Positions 7,678 to 16,298 of a stretch of 64,000 nt of DNA are shown here, piece by piece (position 1 is the stretch's first letter; every line of letters starts with the position of its first letter). The position numbers and the translations under genes are program-made. Source of the stretch: Heritagella caecorum (GTDB lineage: Bacteria > Bacillota > Clostridia > Oscillospirales > Acutalibacteraceae); assembly GCA_904419035.1 (NCBI GenBank), contig CAJFQL010000004.1, forward strand, positions 1-64,000, given 5' to 3'. The notes beneath the pieces were generated by a model. The model saw only the letters and a list, made by a program, of their open reading frames with translations, did not search any database and had not been told where the DNA came from.

Positions 7678-8343
7678 TCACCGGGCCAGGGCGTGCAGCA
7701 GCGTACAGCTGCGCACATTGGCAAAGTTTTCCACCGACTGGCACAGGGAATCGGGGGCATCGCCGTCCAGTTCAATGCTCATCAGCGCCAGTTCCCCTTT
7801 TTCGTGGTGGCTCATGCGGAACGCCGCAATGTTGAGCCCACAGGCGGCCAAAAAATTCGTGACGGCGGCAATCACCCCGGGCACATCTTCGTGCAGCACC
7901 AGCACGGTGGTGGATTCGCCGCTGATTTCCACCGGCATCCCGTTGAGTTTTGTCACACAAATACTGCCTCCGCCTATGGAAGCCCCTTCCACCGTAACCG
8001 TATGGCCGGATGCGCCCTCTACCTGCAGAATGGCCGTATTCGGGTGCACACCGTCCCGCTCTTCCCGGCAGAACGAAACAGCAAAGCCCTGTTCCTGCGC
8101 CAGGCGCAAACTGTCGCGGATGCGGGTGTCGTCGGGCCGCATACCCATAATGCCCGCCGTGAGCGCCCGGTCGGTGCCGTGGCCGCGGCCGGTTTTGGCA
8201 AACGACCCGCACAGGGTGATGACCCCGCGCACCGGCGGCTCTTTGAGCATGGCGTGGGCCACATTGCCCAGCCGCACGGCGCCCGCCGTATGGGAACTGG
8301 AAGGCCCGATCATCACCGGGCCGATGATATCAAACACATGCAT
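7678..8343 (-). CDS. sdaAB: L-serine dehydratase, beta subunit
   Basis: The small subunit (221 residues) with the ASB domain (IGPVMIGPSSSHTAGAVRLG near the N-terminus) and a C-terminal ACT domain from about residue 145 (VLVLHEDVPGVIAAVTNFLA), expected to sense or bind amino acid. It precedes sdaAA by 11 bases and follows pyrI by 14 bases, so it is probably transcribed with the pyrimidine genes. The start is ATG behind AAAGGAGAG. Confidence 0.95.
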   Translation of the reverse strand: MHVFDIIGPVMIGPSSSHTAGAVRLGNVAHAMLKEPPVRGVITLCGSFAKTGRGHGTDRALTAGIMGMRPDDTRIRDSLRLAQEQGFAVSFCREERDGVHPNTAILQVEGASGHTVTVEGASIGGGSICVTKLNGMPVEISGESTTVLVLHEDVPGVIAAVTNFLAACGLNIAAFRMSHHEKGELALMSIELDGDAPDSLCQSVENFANVRSCTLLHALAR

Positions 8344-8357
8344 GGCGGTCTCTCCTT

Positions 8358-8798
8358 TTACAGGACCGTTTTTCCCGTGGGGTCTTCATACGCCTGTTCG
8401 CAGTACGCGCAGCGGTACTGGCGGCGTTTTTCGCTGCTGAGCACGAAAATCTGGTCAATGTGGGGTTCCACGCTGGTGATGCACCGCGGGTTGCGGCAGG
8501 TGATCACGTTTTTCAGCCGGTGGGGGAGTTTTAATTGCTTCTTTTCCACAATTTTCCCGTTTTCAATGATATCCACGGTGATATTGTGATCGATAAAGCC
8601 CAGGATATCCAGGTTCAGTTCGATGGCGTCTTCGATTTTGATGATATCTTTGCGCCCGTATTTGGTGCTGCGGGCGTTTTTGATCACGGCCACACAGCAG
8701 TCGAGCTTATCGAGTTCCAGCAGTTCGTAAATCCGCATGCCCGAACCGGCCCGGATGTGGTCAATCACGATTCCCTTTTGCAAACTGTCGATATTCAT
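8358..8798 (-). CDS. pyrI: Aspartate carbamoyltransferase regulatory subunit
   Basis: A 146-residue PyrI. The N-terminal part (residues 1-95) is the nucleotide-binding allosteric domain. The C-terminal zinc domain has cysteines in CRNPRC near residue 107 and CAYC near residue 135. It forms the regulatory dimer with PyrB and confers CTP/ATP control on the committed step of pyrimidine synthesis. It lies 15 bases after pyrB. Confidence 0.97.
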   Translation of the reverse strand: MNIDSLQKGIVIDHIRAGSGMRIYELLELDKLDCCVAVIKNARSTKYGRKDIIKIEDAIELNLDILGFIDHNITVDIIENGKIVEKKQLKLPHRLKNVITCRNPRCITSVEPHIDQIFVLSSEKRRQYRCAYCEQAYEDPTGKTVL

Positions 8799-8813
8799 AA
8801 ATGCGCCCCTCCT

Positions 8814-9755
8814 TTATGCCTGTTTCGCTTCCGGCCCGTGAAGGCCCAGCAGCTTCATAATCAGCGCCATGCGCACATACACGCCGTTTTGCGCCTGTTC
8901 AAAATAAGCCGCGCGGGGGTCGTTGTCCACTTCCGGGGTGATTTCGTTCACCCGGGGCAGCGGATGTAAGACCGCCAGGCCGGGCTTAGCCGCTTCCAGT
9001 TTTTTGAGGTCGAGGATGTACGTATCCTTTAAACGGATGTAATCTTCTTCGTTAAAGAAGCGCTCGCGCTGCACCCTTGTCATATACAGGATATCGAGTT
9101 CCGGCATGACTTCTTCCATGGTGCGTACTTCTTTATAAAAATGGCCCCGGTCTTCGATGGCTTCCTGCCGCACATAATCGGGCAGGCGCAGTTCTTCCGG
9201 CGAAATCAGGTAAAAGCGGATATCTTCCTGCCGGGCCAGGGACTTAATGAGGGAATGCACCGTACGCCCAAATTTCAGGTCGCCGCACAGCCCGATGGTC
9301 AGATGATCGAGCCGCCCGGTCTTCTGGCGGATGGTCATCAAATCGGTGAGGGTCTGGGTGGGGTGCTGATGGCCGCCGTCCCCGGCGTTAATCACGGGAA
9401 TACGGGCGTACCGGGCCGCTACCAGCGGGGCGCCTTCTTTGGGGTGGCGCATGGCGCAGATATCGGCATAGCAGGAAATCACCCGAATGGTATCTTCGAC
9501 GGTTTCCCCTTTGGCCGCCGAGCTGGAACTGGCTTCCGAAAAGCCCAGTACCTGCCCGCCCAGGTTCAGCATGGCCGCTTCGAAACTCAGGCGGGTGCGG
9601 GTGCTGGGTTCGTAAAACAGCGTGGCCAGTTTTTTGCCGTCGCACACGTGGGCATACCGGCTGCGATCGGCCGCGATATCATCGGCACAGTTCAAAAGTT
9701 CCTCCACTTCCTGCCGGGAAAAATCCAGCGGATCGATCAAATGGCGCAGACTCAT
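8814..9755 (-). CDS. pyrB: Aspartate carbamoyltransferase catalytic subunit
   Basis: A 313-residue catalytic chain joining carbamoyl phosphate and aspartate to form carbamoyl aspartate. The carbamoyl-phosphate site is FYEPSTRTRLSFE near residue 50, HPTQTLTDL follows near 135, and the aspartate-loop HPLPRVNEI is near 270. It heads pyrB-pyrI-sdaAB-sdaAA. The ATG at 9755 has AAAGGAG about 12 bases upstream. Confidence 0.98.
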   Translation of the reverse strand: MSLRHLIDPLDFSRQEVEELLNCADDIAADRSRYAHVCDGKKLATLFYEPSTRTRLSFEAAMLNLGGQVLGFSEASSSSAAKGETVEDTIRVISCYADICAMRHPKEGAPLVAARYARIPVINAGDGGHQHPTQTLTDLMTIRQKTGRLDHLTIGLCGDLKFGRTVHSLIKSLARQEDIRFYLISPEELRLPDYVRQEAIEDRGHFYKEVRTMEEVMPELDILYMTRVQRERFFNEEDYIRLKDTYILDLKKLEAAKPGLAVLHPLPRVNEITPEVDNDPRAAYFEQAQNGVYVRMALIMKLLGLHGPEAKQA

Positions 9756-9830
9756 GGACCGGATCGACTCCTTTCTTCACACTAACCGTTTTTTGCTTCC
9801 TTCGGGCCCTTACACAGCACACAAGGCCCT

Positions 9831-9866
9831 AAAAAAAGGGGGTGCTGTTTTTAAAAAGCCCCCCTT
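9831..9866 (-). terminator. Attenuator-like terminator in the pyrB leader
   Basis: On the minus strand a G-rich arm (9865-9861) pairs with CCCCC (9842-9838) and is followed by seven T (9837-9831), a typical intrinsic terminator. It begins about 20 bases after the predicted start site of the pyrB promoter and 75 bases before pyrB. No minus-strand gene lies between it and the divergent moxR, so its only transcript to stop is that of pyrB. Confidence 0.75.
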
Positions 9867-9885
9867 TGTCTTTCTTTCGCTCCAT

Positions 9886-9914
9886 ATTATACCCGTTTTC
9901 CCCCGGTTTGTCCA
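9886..9914 (-). promoter_or_regulatory. Promoter of pyrB-pyrI-sdaAB-sdaAA
   Basis: Minus strand TGGACA (9914-9909), 17-base spacer, TATAAT (9891-9886). In the 9756-10104 gap I see this promoter, the attenuator-like hairpin and the divergent moxR promoter. I see no match to the usual PyrR-binding element. Confidence 0.8.
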
Positions 9915-10003
9915 CCGGTTTTCAGCGGAATCTGGTTTTCGCCAAAGGATTCAACGCAAAAGAAATCATTTTGGCAAAAAGACGAAATATAGTGCTCGAT
10001 TTC

Positions 10004-10032
10004 TTGCTTTTGTGTGCGAAACATGGTAGAGT
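10004..10032 (+). promoter_or_regulatory. Promoter of the moxR operon
   Basis: TTGCTT (10004-10009), 17-base spacer, TAGAGT (10027-10032), about 70 bases before the moxR ATG, which follows AAAGGAG. Confidence 0.6.
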
Positions 10033-10104
10033 GATAGTGAATTTTTCGCAAAATCATCCGTACAATCGCCCACCGGGACGTTATAAAGGAGTTGACTAAA
10101 ACCC

Positions 10105-11058
10105 ATGGAGCAACAAGAGATCCGCCAGCTGCACGACCGGCTGAAAACCAACATGGAAACTGTTATTAAAGGAAAAGGCGATGTCATTGACAAAGTCATT
10201 TTGTGCCTGCTGTGCGGCGGGCACATTTTGCTGGAAGATTTGCCCGGCACCGGGAAGACAACGCTCGTGAAAGCGCTGGCCAAATCCCTCGATTGCCGTT
10301 TTACCCGGGTGCAGTTCACCCCGGACCTATTGCCCAGCGATTTAACCGGCGCCCACGTGTATTCCCAAAAAACCGGGGAATTTACGTTCCGCCCGGGCCC
10401 GATCTTTACCAATTTACTGCTGGCCGATGAAATCAACCGCGCCACCCCCCGTACCCAGTCCAGCTTGCTGGAATGTATGGAAGAAGGCCAGGTGAGCGTG
10501 GACGGCGAAACCATGGTGCTAAACCAGCCCTTCTTTGTCGCCGCCACCCAGAACCCCATTGAAATCCAGGGCACCTTCCCCCTGCCGGAAGCCCAGCTGG
10601 ACCGGTTTTTCATGCGGCTTTCCATGGGATACCCGGATGAACAGGAAGAGAAAAATATGCTGTCGGCCTTCCGGGAAAAGAGCCCGCTGGACGATTTAAA
10701 AGGCGTTGTCACCATTGATGAACTGATGCAAGCGCGCACCCTGGTGCGGCAAATGCCCGTGAGCGATGCGGTGCTTTCCTATATTCAGCACCTGGCCTCA
10801 GCCACCCGGCGGGATGAATCCATCCGCCTGGGCGTAAGCCCCCGGGGGTCGCTGGCGCTATTGCGGGCCAGCCAGGCCCACGCCGCCGTTTGCGGCCGCG
10901 AAGCCGTGTGGCCCGACGATGTAAAAGCCGTGTTTACCGATGTGCTGGCCCACCGCATTATGCTGCGCGGGCACAACCTGAACCAGTCGGCCCAGGGCGC
11001 CTGCACGGCGCTGGAGCAGATTTTGATGACGGTCCCGGTGCCCACCGAAAAAAGGTGA
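10105..11058 (+). CDS. MoxR-family AAA ATPase
   Basis: A 317-residue AAA+ ATPase of the MoxR class, which act as chaperone-like activators usually working with von Willebrand-type or DUF58 partners. Walker A is LPGTGKTTLVKALA near residue 45, Walker B is LLADEINRA near 108, and the sensor segment AATQNPIEIQGTFPLPEAQLD near 150 is characteristic. It starts a three-gene operon with a DUF58 gene seven bases downstream, the most common MoxR context. The client process is unknown. Confidence 0.93.
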   Translation: MEQQEIRQLHDRLKTNMETVIKGKGDVIDKVILCLLCGGHILLEDLPGTGKTTLVKALAKSLDCRFTRVQFTPDLLPSDLTGAHVYSQKTGEFTFRPGPIFTNLLLADEINRATPRTQSSLLECMEEGQVSVDGETMVLNQPFFVAATQNPIEIQGTFPLPEAQLDRFFMRLSMGYPDEQEEKNMLSAFREKSPLDDLKGVVTIDELMQARTLVRQMPVSDAVLSYIQHLASATRRDESIRLGVSPRGSLALLRASQAHAAVCGREAVWPDDVKAVFTDVLAHRIMLRGHNLNQSAQGACTALEQILMTVPVPTEKR

Positions 11059-11065
11059 CCGCGCC

Positions 11066-12211
11066 ATGATGACACTGCTTGCCGTACTGGTGCTGCTGGT
11101 CCTGGCGGTGTGGCTGCAGGGGCTGGTATTTCGCAAATTTTCGTTTCGCAAGCTGCGGTACACCTGCCGGTTCAGCACCTCCGAAGCCATGGAGGGCGAC
11201 GAAATCGCCCTGATCGAAGAGGTGGAAAACCGCGGGCTTTTGCCGCTGCCGTGGCTGAAAGCGGAACTCACCTCGTCGCGGTGGCTGGAATTTGCCGATT
11301 CCCAGTCCCTGGTGACCGAAGAAACCCGCTTTGTGCCCAGCTTTTTCATGATGAAACCCCACCACAAGGTCACCCGCCGGTGGAAAGTGCGCTGTTTAAA
11401 ACGCGGTATTTATGATTTGAAAAAGGTGGTACTGGTCACCACCGACCTATTGGGGGGCTGTTCCCCGTCCCAAATGGTGGATGTCAATGCCCGGCTGACG
11501 GTTTTACCGGCCCCGGCCGACCTGACGCTGGATTTCCGCACGCCCAAACACATGATTGGCGACGTGATTGTGCGGCGCCACCTGCTTTTCGACCCGTTCC
11601 TCATTGCCGGGGTGCGGGCCTATACCCCCGGCGACACCATGAACCGCATCCACTGGCTGGCCACCGCCCGCCAGGGGGAGCTGATGGTGCACAATAACGA
11701 ATATTCCGCCGGGCAGAGCTTGTCGGTCATTTTGAACATACAAAGCCGCCCCTATGAAAAAGACGGCGTGATCGATAAGGACAAAATCGAAGACGCCATC
11801 CGCCTGGCCGCCGGGTACTTTGACAGCACGCTGCGCACCGGGATCCCCGTGCGGTTCCTCTGCAATGCCGGGCCGCTGCACAGCCGCGAGGCGGTGGTCA
11901 CCGAAGAATACCACGGGCGCGAACATGTCAACGAACTGATGCGCCGTTTAGCGGCCCTGCCCCTATCTAGCACCGAAAATTTCCCCACATTCCTTGGCAC
12001 CACCTGCCGGGATATAAATAGCAGCGACATTGTCATTTTGACTTGTTACGCCAACGCGGATATTTTCGCCTATGCCACACAAAAGCAGGCGATGGGCAGC
12101 AGCGTCAGGCTAATTCACATCGGGTCGCTGCCTGACACCGTGACGCCGCCGGACGATCTTCCGGTCTTTACTTATCGGGAGGAGGGATCGTATGGCACAT
12201 CGCAACCATAA
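11066..12211 (+). CDS. DUF58 domain protein
   Basis: A 381-residue protein with one hydrophobic N-terminal segment (residues 3-22), a beta-rich middle region and the DUF58 signature around residues 185-210 (RAYTPGDTMNRIHWLATARQ). DUF58 proteins are paired with MoxR ATPases and have a degenerate von Willebrand A-like fold. Its biochemical role is not established. It overlaps the next gene by 20 bases, which points to coupled translation. Confidence 0.9.
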   Translation: MMTLLAVLVLLVLAVWLQGLVFRKFSFRKLRYTCRFSTSEAMEGDEIALIEEVENRGLLPLPWLKAELTSSRWLEFADSQSLVTEETRFVPSFFMMKPHHKVTRRWKVRCLKRGIYDLKKVVLVTTDLLGGCSPSQMVDVNARLTVLPAPADLTLDFRTPKHMIGDVIVRRHLLFDPFLIAGVRAYTPGDTMNRIHWLATARQGELMVHNNEYSAGQSLSVILNIQSRPYEKDGVIDKDKIEDAIRLAAGYFDSTLRTGIPVRFLCNAGPLHSREAVVTEEYHGREHVNELMRRLAALPLSSTENFPTFLGTTCRDINSSDIVILTCYANADIFAYATQKQAMGSSVRLIHIGSLPDTVTPPDDLPVFTYREEGSYGTSQP

Positions 12212-13661
12212 TCGGGTCAGCAAACCGGAAAACCCGAAAGCCGCTTCGTCCCAGCGCCTGATAAAAATCGTGCGGGCGATGACCGTTTTCGGTTATTTGG
12301 CCGGTTTTTACCCGCTTTTCCTATTGGCGGCTACCTACGGCCTGGAACAGGATGGGGCGTTGTCCGGCGCGGTCCTGCTAATGGGCAGCATCGCAGTGGG
12401 CATTCTGTCCTTCTGGTTCAGCCGGTGGCTCACACAAACAAAGCGCGGGCTTTCTACTCCTACCTTACAAAACCTGGTGCGCTACGGGCTGGGGTTGGTA
12501 CCGGCGGCCGGTGTGACGGCGGCGGCATTTTTGAGCGGCCAGCCTATGGTGTGGACGGTTTGCCTGTTTCCCGCCCTATTTATCTACTGGATTCTGGGCG
12601 CCCGGCTATCGGAAAAGCCCTATTCGCTGATCTTCCGCCAGCAGCATTTGATTATTCAGACCGTACTGCACATTCTGGTGCTATTGATTCTTATCCTGTG
12701 CGATTTGCCCTGCCGGTCAGAAGTGCTGGTAGCCTCCCTTTTGACCGTGGCGTTTTGCTATGGCGCCGGGGCCAACCAGGGGAACCTGGATTTTCTCATG
12801 GAGCGGCGCGGGCATGATTTATCCCACCTGCCGCCGAAGATCCGCCGCTACAATTTAAAATTGCTGGCGATTTTATACGCGGTCGTCGTTATTTTACTGC
12901 TGCTGCGGGATGTGCTGGCCTATGCACTCAAACAACTGCTCATCGGGGTGATCTGGGTGATTGCCCAGGTCGGCCAGCTGATCGCCGGGCTGTTTGCCGG
13001 CCAGGAAACCGTCGTACCGCAAGGGGGCGGCGGCGGGTTTTCCGACCCGCCTGCGGCTTCCGGCGGCGGCGAAAGCGTACTGTCCCAAATCCTTTCGGTG
13101 CTGATCGGCCTGGCGGTGCTGGGGGTACTGATTTGGCTGTGCCCGAAAGCCTTTCGCATCGTGCGGGGGAAACTGCACGCCTGGTGGCGGGCCATTCTGC
13201 GCGTTTTCCGCCGCCGCAGCCGCCCAGGGGCCGCCCAGGCCGAAAGCCGGGGCGAATATACCGACACGGAAACCGATCTGCTCTCTTCGTCAGACGCCGG
13301 TCTCACGTCGGCCCCGCCCCCCCGGCGGGCCCTGCGCCAATTAAAAGCCGAAGTGCGTGCGTTTGACCGCATGTCCGACGGCCCTATCAAAGAACGGGAA
13401 GGGTACCGGCTGCTATTAAAAGGCATGCAGATAAAGCACATGCCGGTGGCCCCCGGCGATACCCCCCGGGAAACGGCCATCCAGGCCATGCGCCTGCTGG
13501 ATACCCAGAACCCGGACTGGCAGGCAAACGCCGACACGTACAGCCGGGTGCGCTATGAAAATTGCCAAACTCCCGACACGGTACCGCTTGCGCGGCTTTT
13601 GCACCAACTGCTGCCCATGAAGCCGCTGCCGGAAAAGCGCCGGGGCCGCTTGGAAGATTGA
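12192..13661 (+). CDS. Multi-pass membrane protein with C-terminal DUF4129-like domain
   Basis: A 489-residue protein with about five membrane segments in residues 25-185, two more near 215-270 and one near 295-315. A basic linker rich in Arg and Ala follows, then a soluble C-terminal domain. The tail carries RALRQLKAEVRAFD, EGYRLLLKG, DTPRETAIQAM and a final YSRVRYEN segment, which resembles DUF4129. Such proteins form the third member of MoxR/DUF58 clusters, often fused to or beside a transglutaminase; none is present here. The domain call is from motif resemblance only. Confidence 0.65.
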   Translation: MAHRNHNRVSKPENPKAASSQRLIKIVRAMTVFGYLAGFYPLFLLAATYGLEQDGALSGAVLLMGSIAVGILSFWFSRWLTQTKRGLSTPTLQNLVRYGLGLVPAAGVTAAAFLSGQPMVWTVCLFPALFIYWILGARLSEKPYSLIFRQQHLIIQTVLHILVLLILILCDLPCRSEVLVASLLTVAFCYGAGANQGNLDFLMERRGHDLSHLPPKIRRYNLKLLAILYAVVVILLLLRDVLAYALKQLLIGVIWVIAQVGQLIAGLFAGQETVVPQGGGGGFSDPPAASGGGESVLSQILSVLIGLAVLGVLIWLCPKAFRIVRGKLHAWWRAILRVFRRRSRPGAAQAESRGEYTDTETDLLSSSDAGLTSAPPPRRALRQLKAEVRAFDRMSDGPIKEREGYRLLLKGMQIKHMPVAPGDTPRETAIQAMRLLDTQNPDWQANADTYSRVRYENCQTPDTVPLARLLHQLLPMKPLPEKRRGRLED

Positions 13662-13687
13662 CCCTTTGACCGGTTTATAAACAAAAA

Positions 13688-13722
13688 GGGCCCGCAGGCC
13701 AAACCGTCTGCGGGCTCTTTCT
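13688..13722. terminator. Terminator between the moxR operon and the DUF1540 gene
   Basis: GCCCGCAG (13690-13697) pairs with CTGCGGGC (13708-13715), with a T-rich tail on plus and an A-run upstream that gives T on minus. It can serve both convergent genes. Confidence 0.8.
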
Positions 13723-13735
13723 GTTATCAAAGGAT

Positions 13736-14053
13736 TTACCGGCAGGTAAACGTGCAGCACTCGGTTTCCTGGCTGCTGCATACGTGATCTTTGCAGCCGG
13801 ACACGCGAACGCGCTCGGCACGGCACAGCCCGTTTTCGTTATACTGGCAGCGGGACGCATCGCAGTCGATGTTCGTCAGCGGCTGGCTGCCGCCGCACCG
13901 GCTGTTCTGGCCGGCGGATTTGGGCGAAAAGCTGTGGCAGCAGGTCTGCCCGCATACACACGCACCGGCCCCTTCCACCTGAATATCCGACAAACTGCAC
14001 AGGCCCTGGCCGTTGTGGGCACAGGTATTCACTTCACACGCGAGATAAGCCAT
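13736..14053 (-). CDS. Protein with two DUF1540 cysteine motifs
   Basis: A 105-residue protein made of two DUF1540-like units (about residues 4-45 and 60-104). Each has a C-x4-C start (CEVNTC; CDASRC), a following cysteine about eight residues on (GLC), and a distal cysteine pair. The spacing suggests metal binding, probably zinc. DUF1540 proteins are common in spore-forming and gut Clostridia and have no settled function. It is monocistronic, convergent with the moxR operon. Confidence 0.8.
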   Translation of the reverse strand: MAYLACEVNTCAHNGQGLCSLSDIQVEGAGACVCGQTCCHSFSPKSAGQNSRCGGSQPLTNIDCDASRCQYNENGLCRAERVRVSGCKDHVCSSQETECCTFTCR

Positions 14054-14232
14054 ACGAAAAACCCCTTCCTTTCTTTTTCAGTTGCATGTTTTTGCATCGC
14101 AGCGCATAGCCGCTTGCCAAAAGAATGCCCGATTTTGCCCGGATTTATACGAAAAAGACAGGAAAACCGGTAAGAAAACCAAAATATTTTCTCTTTTCTT
14201 TCTTAAAAAGCTAAAAACTTTCCATTGTTTTG

Positions 14233-14241
14233 TGTTATAAT
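14233..14241 (+). promoter_or_regulatory. Extended -10 promoter of the fab operon
   Basis: TGTTATAAT at 14233-14241 is a TG-N-TATAAT extended -10, preceded by an AT-rich tract (14185-14220) and no clear -35. It lies about 95 bases before fabH. Confidence 0.65.
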
Positions 14242-14254
14242 ATTCTTGTTGTGT

Positions 14255-14284
14255 GTGCCAAAAGGTTCCTATTCCATTTGGCAC
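14255..14284 (+). promoter_or_regulatory. Inverted repeat in the fabH leader
   Basis: GTGCCAAA (14255-14262) and TTTGGCAC (14277-14284) are perfect 8-base arms around a 14-base loop, beginning about seven bases past the expected transcription start. It could be an operator or an RNA hairpin. It does not look like the FapR or FabT sites I know. Confidence 0.55.
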
Positions 14285-14338
14285 AAGCGGCACCCGGCCC
14301 GCTATACCGGCCGGAAACCACATACGGAGGAATCATCT

Positions 14339-15292
14339 ATGAATTTTCGCATTATTGGCACTGGCAGCCAGAAGCCCGCATGTGTCAAGACCAATGAGGA
14401 TCTTACCAAATTTCTGGATACCTCGGATGAATGGATTACGACGCGTACCGGGATTAAGGAACGCCGGGTGATCACCACCGAAACCCTTTCGGAACTGGCC
14501 ACCAAAGCGGCGGAACACGCCCTGGAGATGGCCGGTATTTCGGCTGAAGACCTGGACTTCATCATCTGCTCCACCATTCGCGGCGATTACATTACCCCTT
14601 CGCTTGCCTGTGTGGTCGCTAAAAACCTGGGCGCCCACTGTGCTGCTTTTGACGTGAATGCCGCCTGCTCCGGGTTTGTATATGCCATGGACTGCGCCGC
14701 CGGTTATTTTGAACGCGGCCGCGCCGAACACATCCTGGTGGTTTCGGCCGAAGCCATGAGCAAAATGGTGGACTGGAACGACCGGGCGACCTGCGTGTTG
14801 TTCGGTGATTCCGCCGGCGCCGTAGTCATGGAAAAGGGCGACAGCCTTCTGTCGGTACGCCTGACCAGCGAAGGCAACACCGATTTTCTGGCCATCCCCA
14901 ATGTAGAGGGCAATTCGCCGTTTAGTGAACACGAAGAACCCGCCCATTTCCTGCATATGGACGGACAGAATGTGTATAAGTTCGCTGTCAACGCCATGAG
15001 CACCGACCTGAAATGGGTCATTGAAAACGCGGGCCTGACCCAGGACGACATTGACCATGTGCTGCCCCACCAGGCCAATATTCGCATTATCGAAACCGCC
15101 ATGCGCAAACTGAAGATCCCCCATGACCGGTATCACATCAACATTCAGCATTCGGGCAACACCAGCTCGGCGTGCATTCCCGTGCTGCTGGATGAACTGA
15201 ACCGGGCCGGTGAGCTCAAGCGCGGCGATATCATTGCCATGTCCGCTTTTGGCGGCGGGCTGACCACCGGTGCAGCGGTTCTGCGCTGGTAA
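14339..15292 (+). CDS. fabH: 3-oxoacyl-ACP synthase III
   Basis: A 317-residue KASIII that condenses acetyl- or branched acyl-CoA with malonyl-ACP to start fatty acid synthesis. The catalytic cysteine is in NAACSGFVYAMD near residue 112, the histidine in LPHQANIRI near 243, and the asparagine in SGNTSSA near 273. The start is ATG at 14339 with GGAGG eight bases upstream; an upstream in-frame extension overlaps the promoter and is not real. It is the first gene of fabH-D-G-F-Z. Confidence 0.97.
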   Translation: MNFRIIGTGSQKPACVKTNEDLTKFLDTSDEWITTRTGIKERRVITTETLSELATKAAEHALEMAGISAEDLDFIICSTIRGDYITPSLACVVAKNLGAHCAAFDVNAACSGFVYAMDCAAGYFERGRAEHILVVSAEAMSKMVDWNDRATCVLFGDSAGAVVMEKGDSLLSVRLTSEGNTDFLAIPNVEGNSPFSEHEEPAHFLHMDGQNVYKFAVNAMSTDLKWVIENAGLTQDDIDHVLPHQANIRIIETAMRKLKIPHDRYHINIQHSGNTSSACIPVLLDELNRAGELKRGDIIAMSAFGGGLTTGAAVLRW

Positions 15293-15330
15293 GTTGTATA
15301 TTTCGTAACGAGAGAGGAGCTTGACCCTTC

Positions 15331-16257
15331 ATGAAAAAGATTGCCTTTTTGTTCAGTGGCCAAGGGGCCCAGTACACGGGCATGGGCAAAAGCCTGACGG
15401 AAGTTTCCAAAGCGGCCGCCGGTGTGTTTGAAAAAGCCGATGCCCAGCGTCCCGGTACCGGTGAACAGTGCTTTACCGGTTCGAAAGATGTTTTGAACCA
15501 GACGCTCAACACCCAGCCCTGTGTGTATGCGGTGGATCTGGCCGCGGCCCGTGCTTTGCAGGAAAACGGGTTTGAACCCGCCTGCGTGGCCGGTTTCTCC
15601 CTGGGTGAAATTGCGGCGCTGACTTTTGCCGGTGTATGGGACGAGACCACCGGGTTTGACTTTGTGTGCCACCGCGCCCAGTACATGAGCGATGCCACCG
15701 CCCTGACCGGCGGCAGCATGGCGGCTATTTTGAAGCTGTCCAACGAAAAAGTCAACGAACTGGCCGAAAAGTATGACAAAGTGTTCCCGGTCAACTACAA
15801 CTGCCCCGGACAGGTTTCCTGCGCGGGTGACAAAGAACAGCTGGACGCTTTCTGCAAAGATTGCAAAGAAGCCGGCGCCCGCGCCGTGCCGCTGGCTGTT
15901 TCCGGTGCGTTCCATTCTCCGTTTATGGATACGGCAGCCGAAAACCTGAAAAAGCACCTGGAAGAAACGCCGGTGAAAGCCGCCGCTACCCCCATTTATG
16001 CCAACAAAACGGCCGCTTTGTATCCGGATGACGAAGCGGGCATCCGTCAGAATATTGCCGATCAGGTGAACCACCCGGTTCGCTGGCAGGAAACGCTGGA
16101 AACCATGTGGAACGACGGCGTGACCGTGTTTGTGGAATGCGGCCCGGGCAAAACCCTGGCCGGTCTGGTGAAAAAGACGCTGCCCGAAGCCGTTGTTTGC
16201 CGGGTAGAAGACGCCGATACGCTGAATGAAACCCTGACGACGCTGCGGGCCCTGTAA
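15331..16257 (+). CDS. fabD: Malonyl-CoA:ACP transacylase
   Basis: A 308-residue transferase moving malonyl from CoA to acyl carrier protein. The nucleophilic serine is in AGFSLGEIAAL near residue 90, the oxyanion motif FSGQGAQYTGM is at the N-terminus, and the catalytic histidine is in GAFHSPFM near 198. GPGKTLAGLV lies near the C-terminus. Downstream of fabH by 38 bases. Confidence 0.97.
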   Translation: MKKIAFLFSGQGAQYTGMGKSLTEVSKAAAGVFEKADAQRPGTGEQCFTGSKDVLNQTLNTQPCVYAVDLAAARALQENGFEPACVAGFSLGEIAALTFAGVWDETTGFDFVCHRAQYMSDATALTGGSMAAILKLSNEKVNELAEKYDKVFPVNYNCPGQVSCAGDKEQLDAFCKDCKEAGARAVPLAVSGAFHSPFMDTAAENLKKHLEETPVKAAATPIYANKTAALYPDDEAGIRQNIADQVNHPVRWQETLETMWNDGVTVFVECGPGKTLAGLVKKTLPEAVVCRVEDADTLNETLTTLRAL

Positions 16258-16298
16258 GAGCCGCTTTGTAACTAGAAACGAAAGGATGTTTATACATT

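Noticed and set aside
9756..9880. PyrR-binding attenuator before pyrB
   Set aside because: A terminator is present but the conserved PyrR-binding loop sequence is not seen, and the space before the hairpin is too short to hold it.
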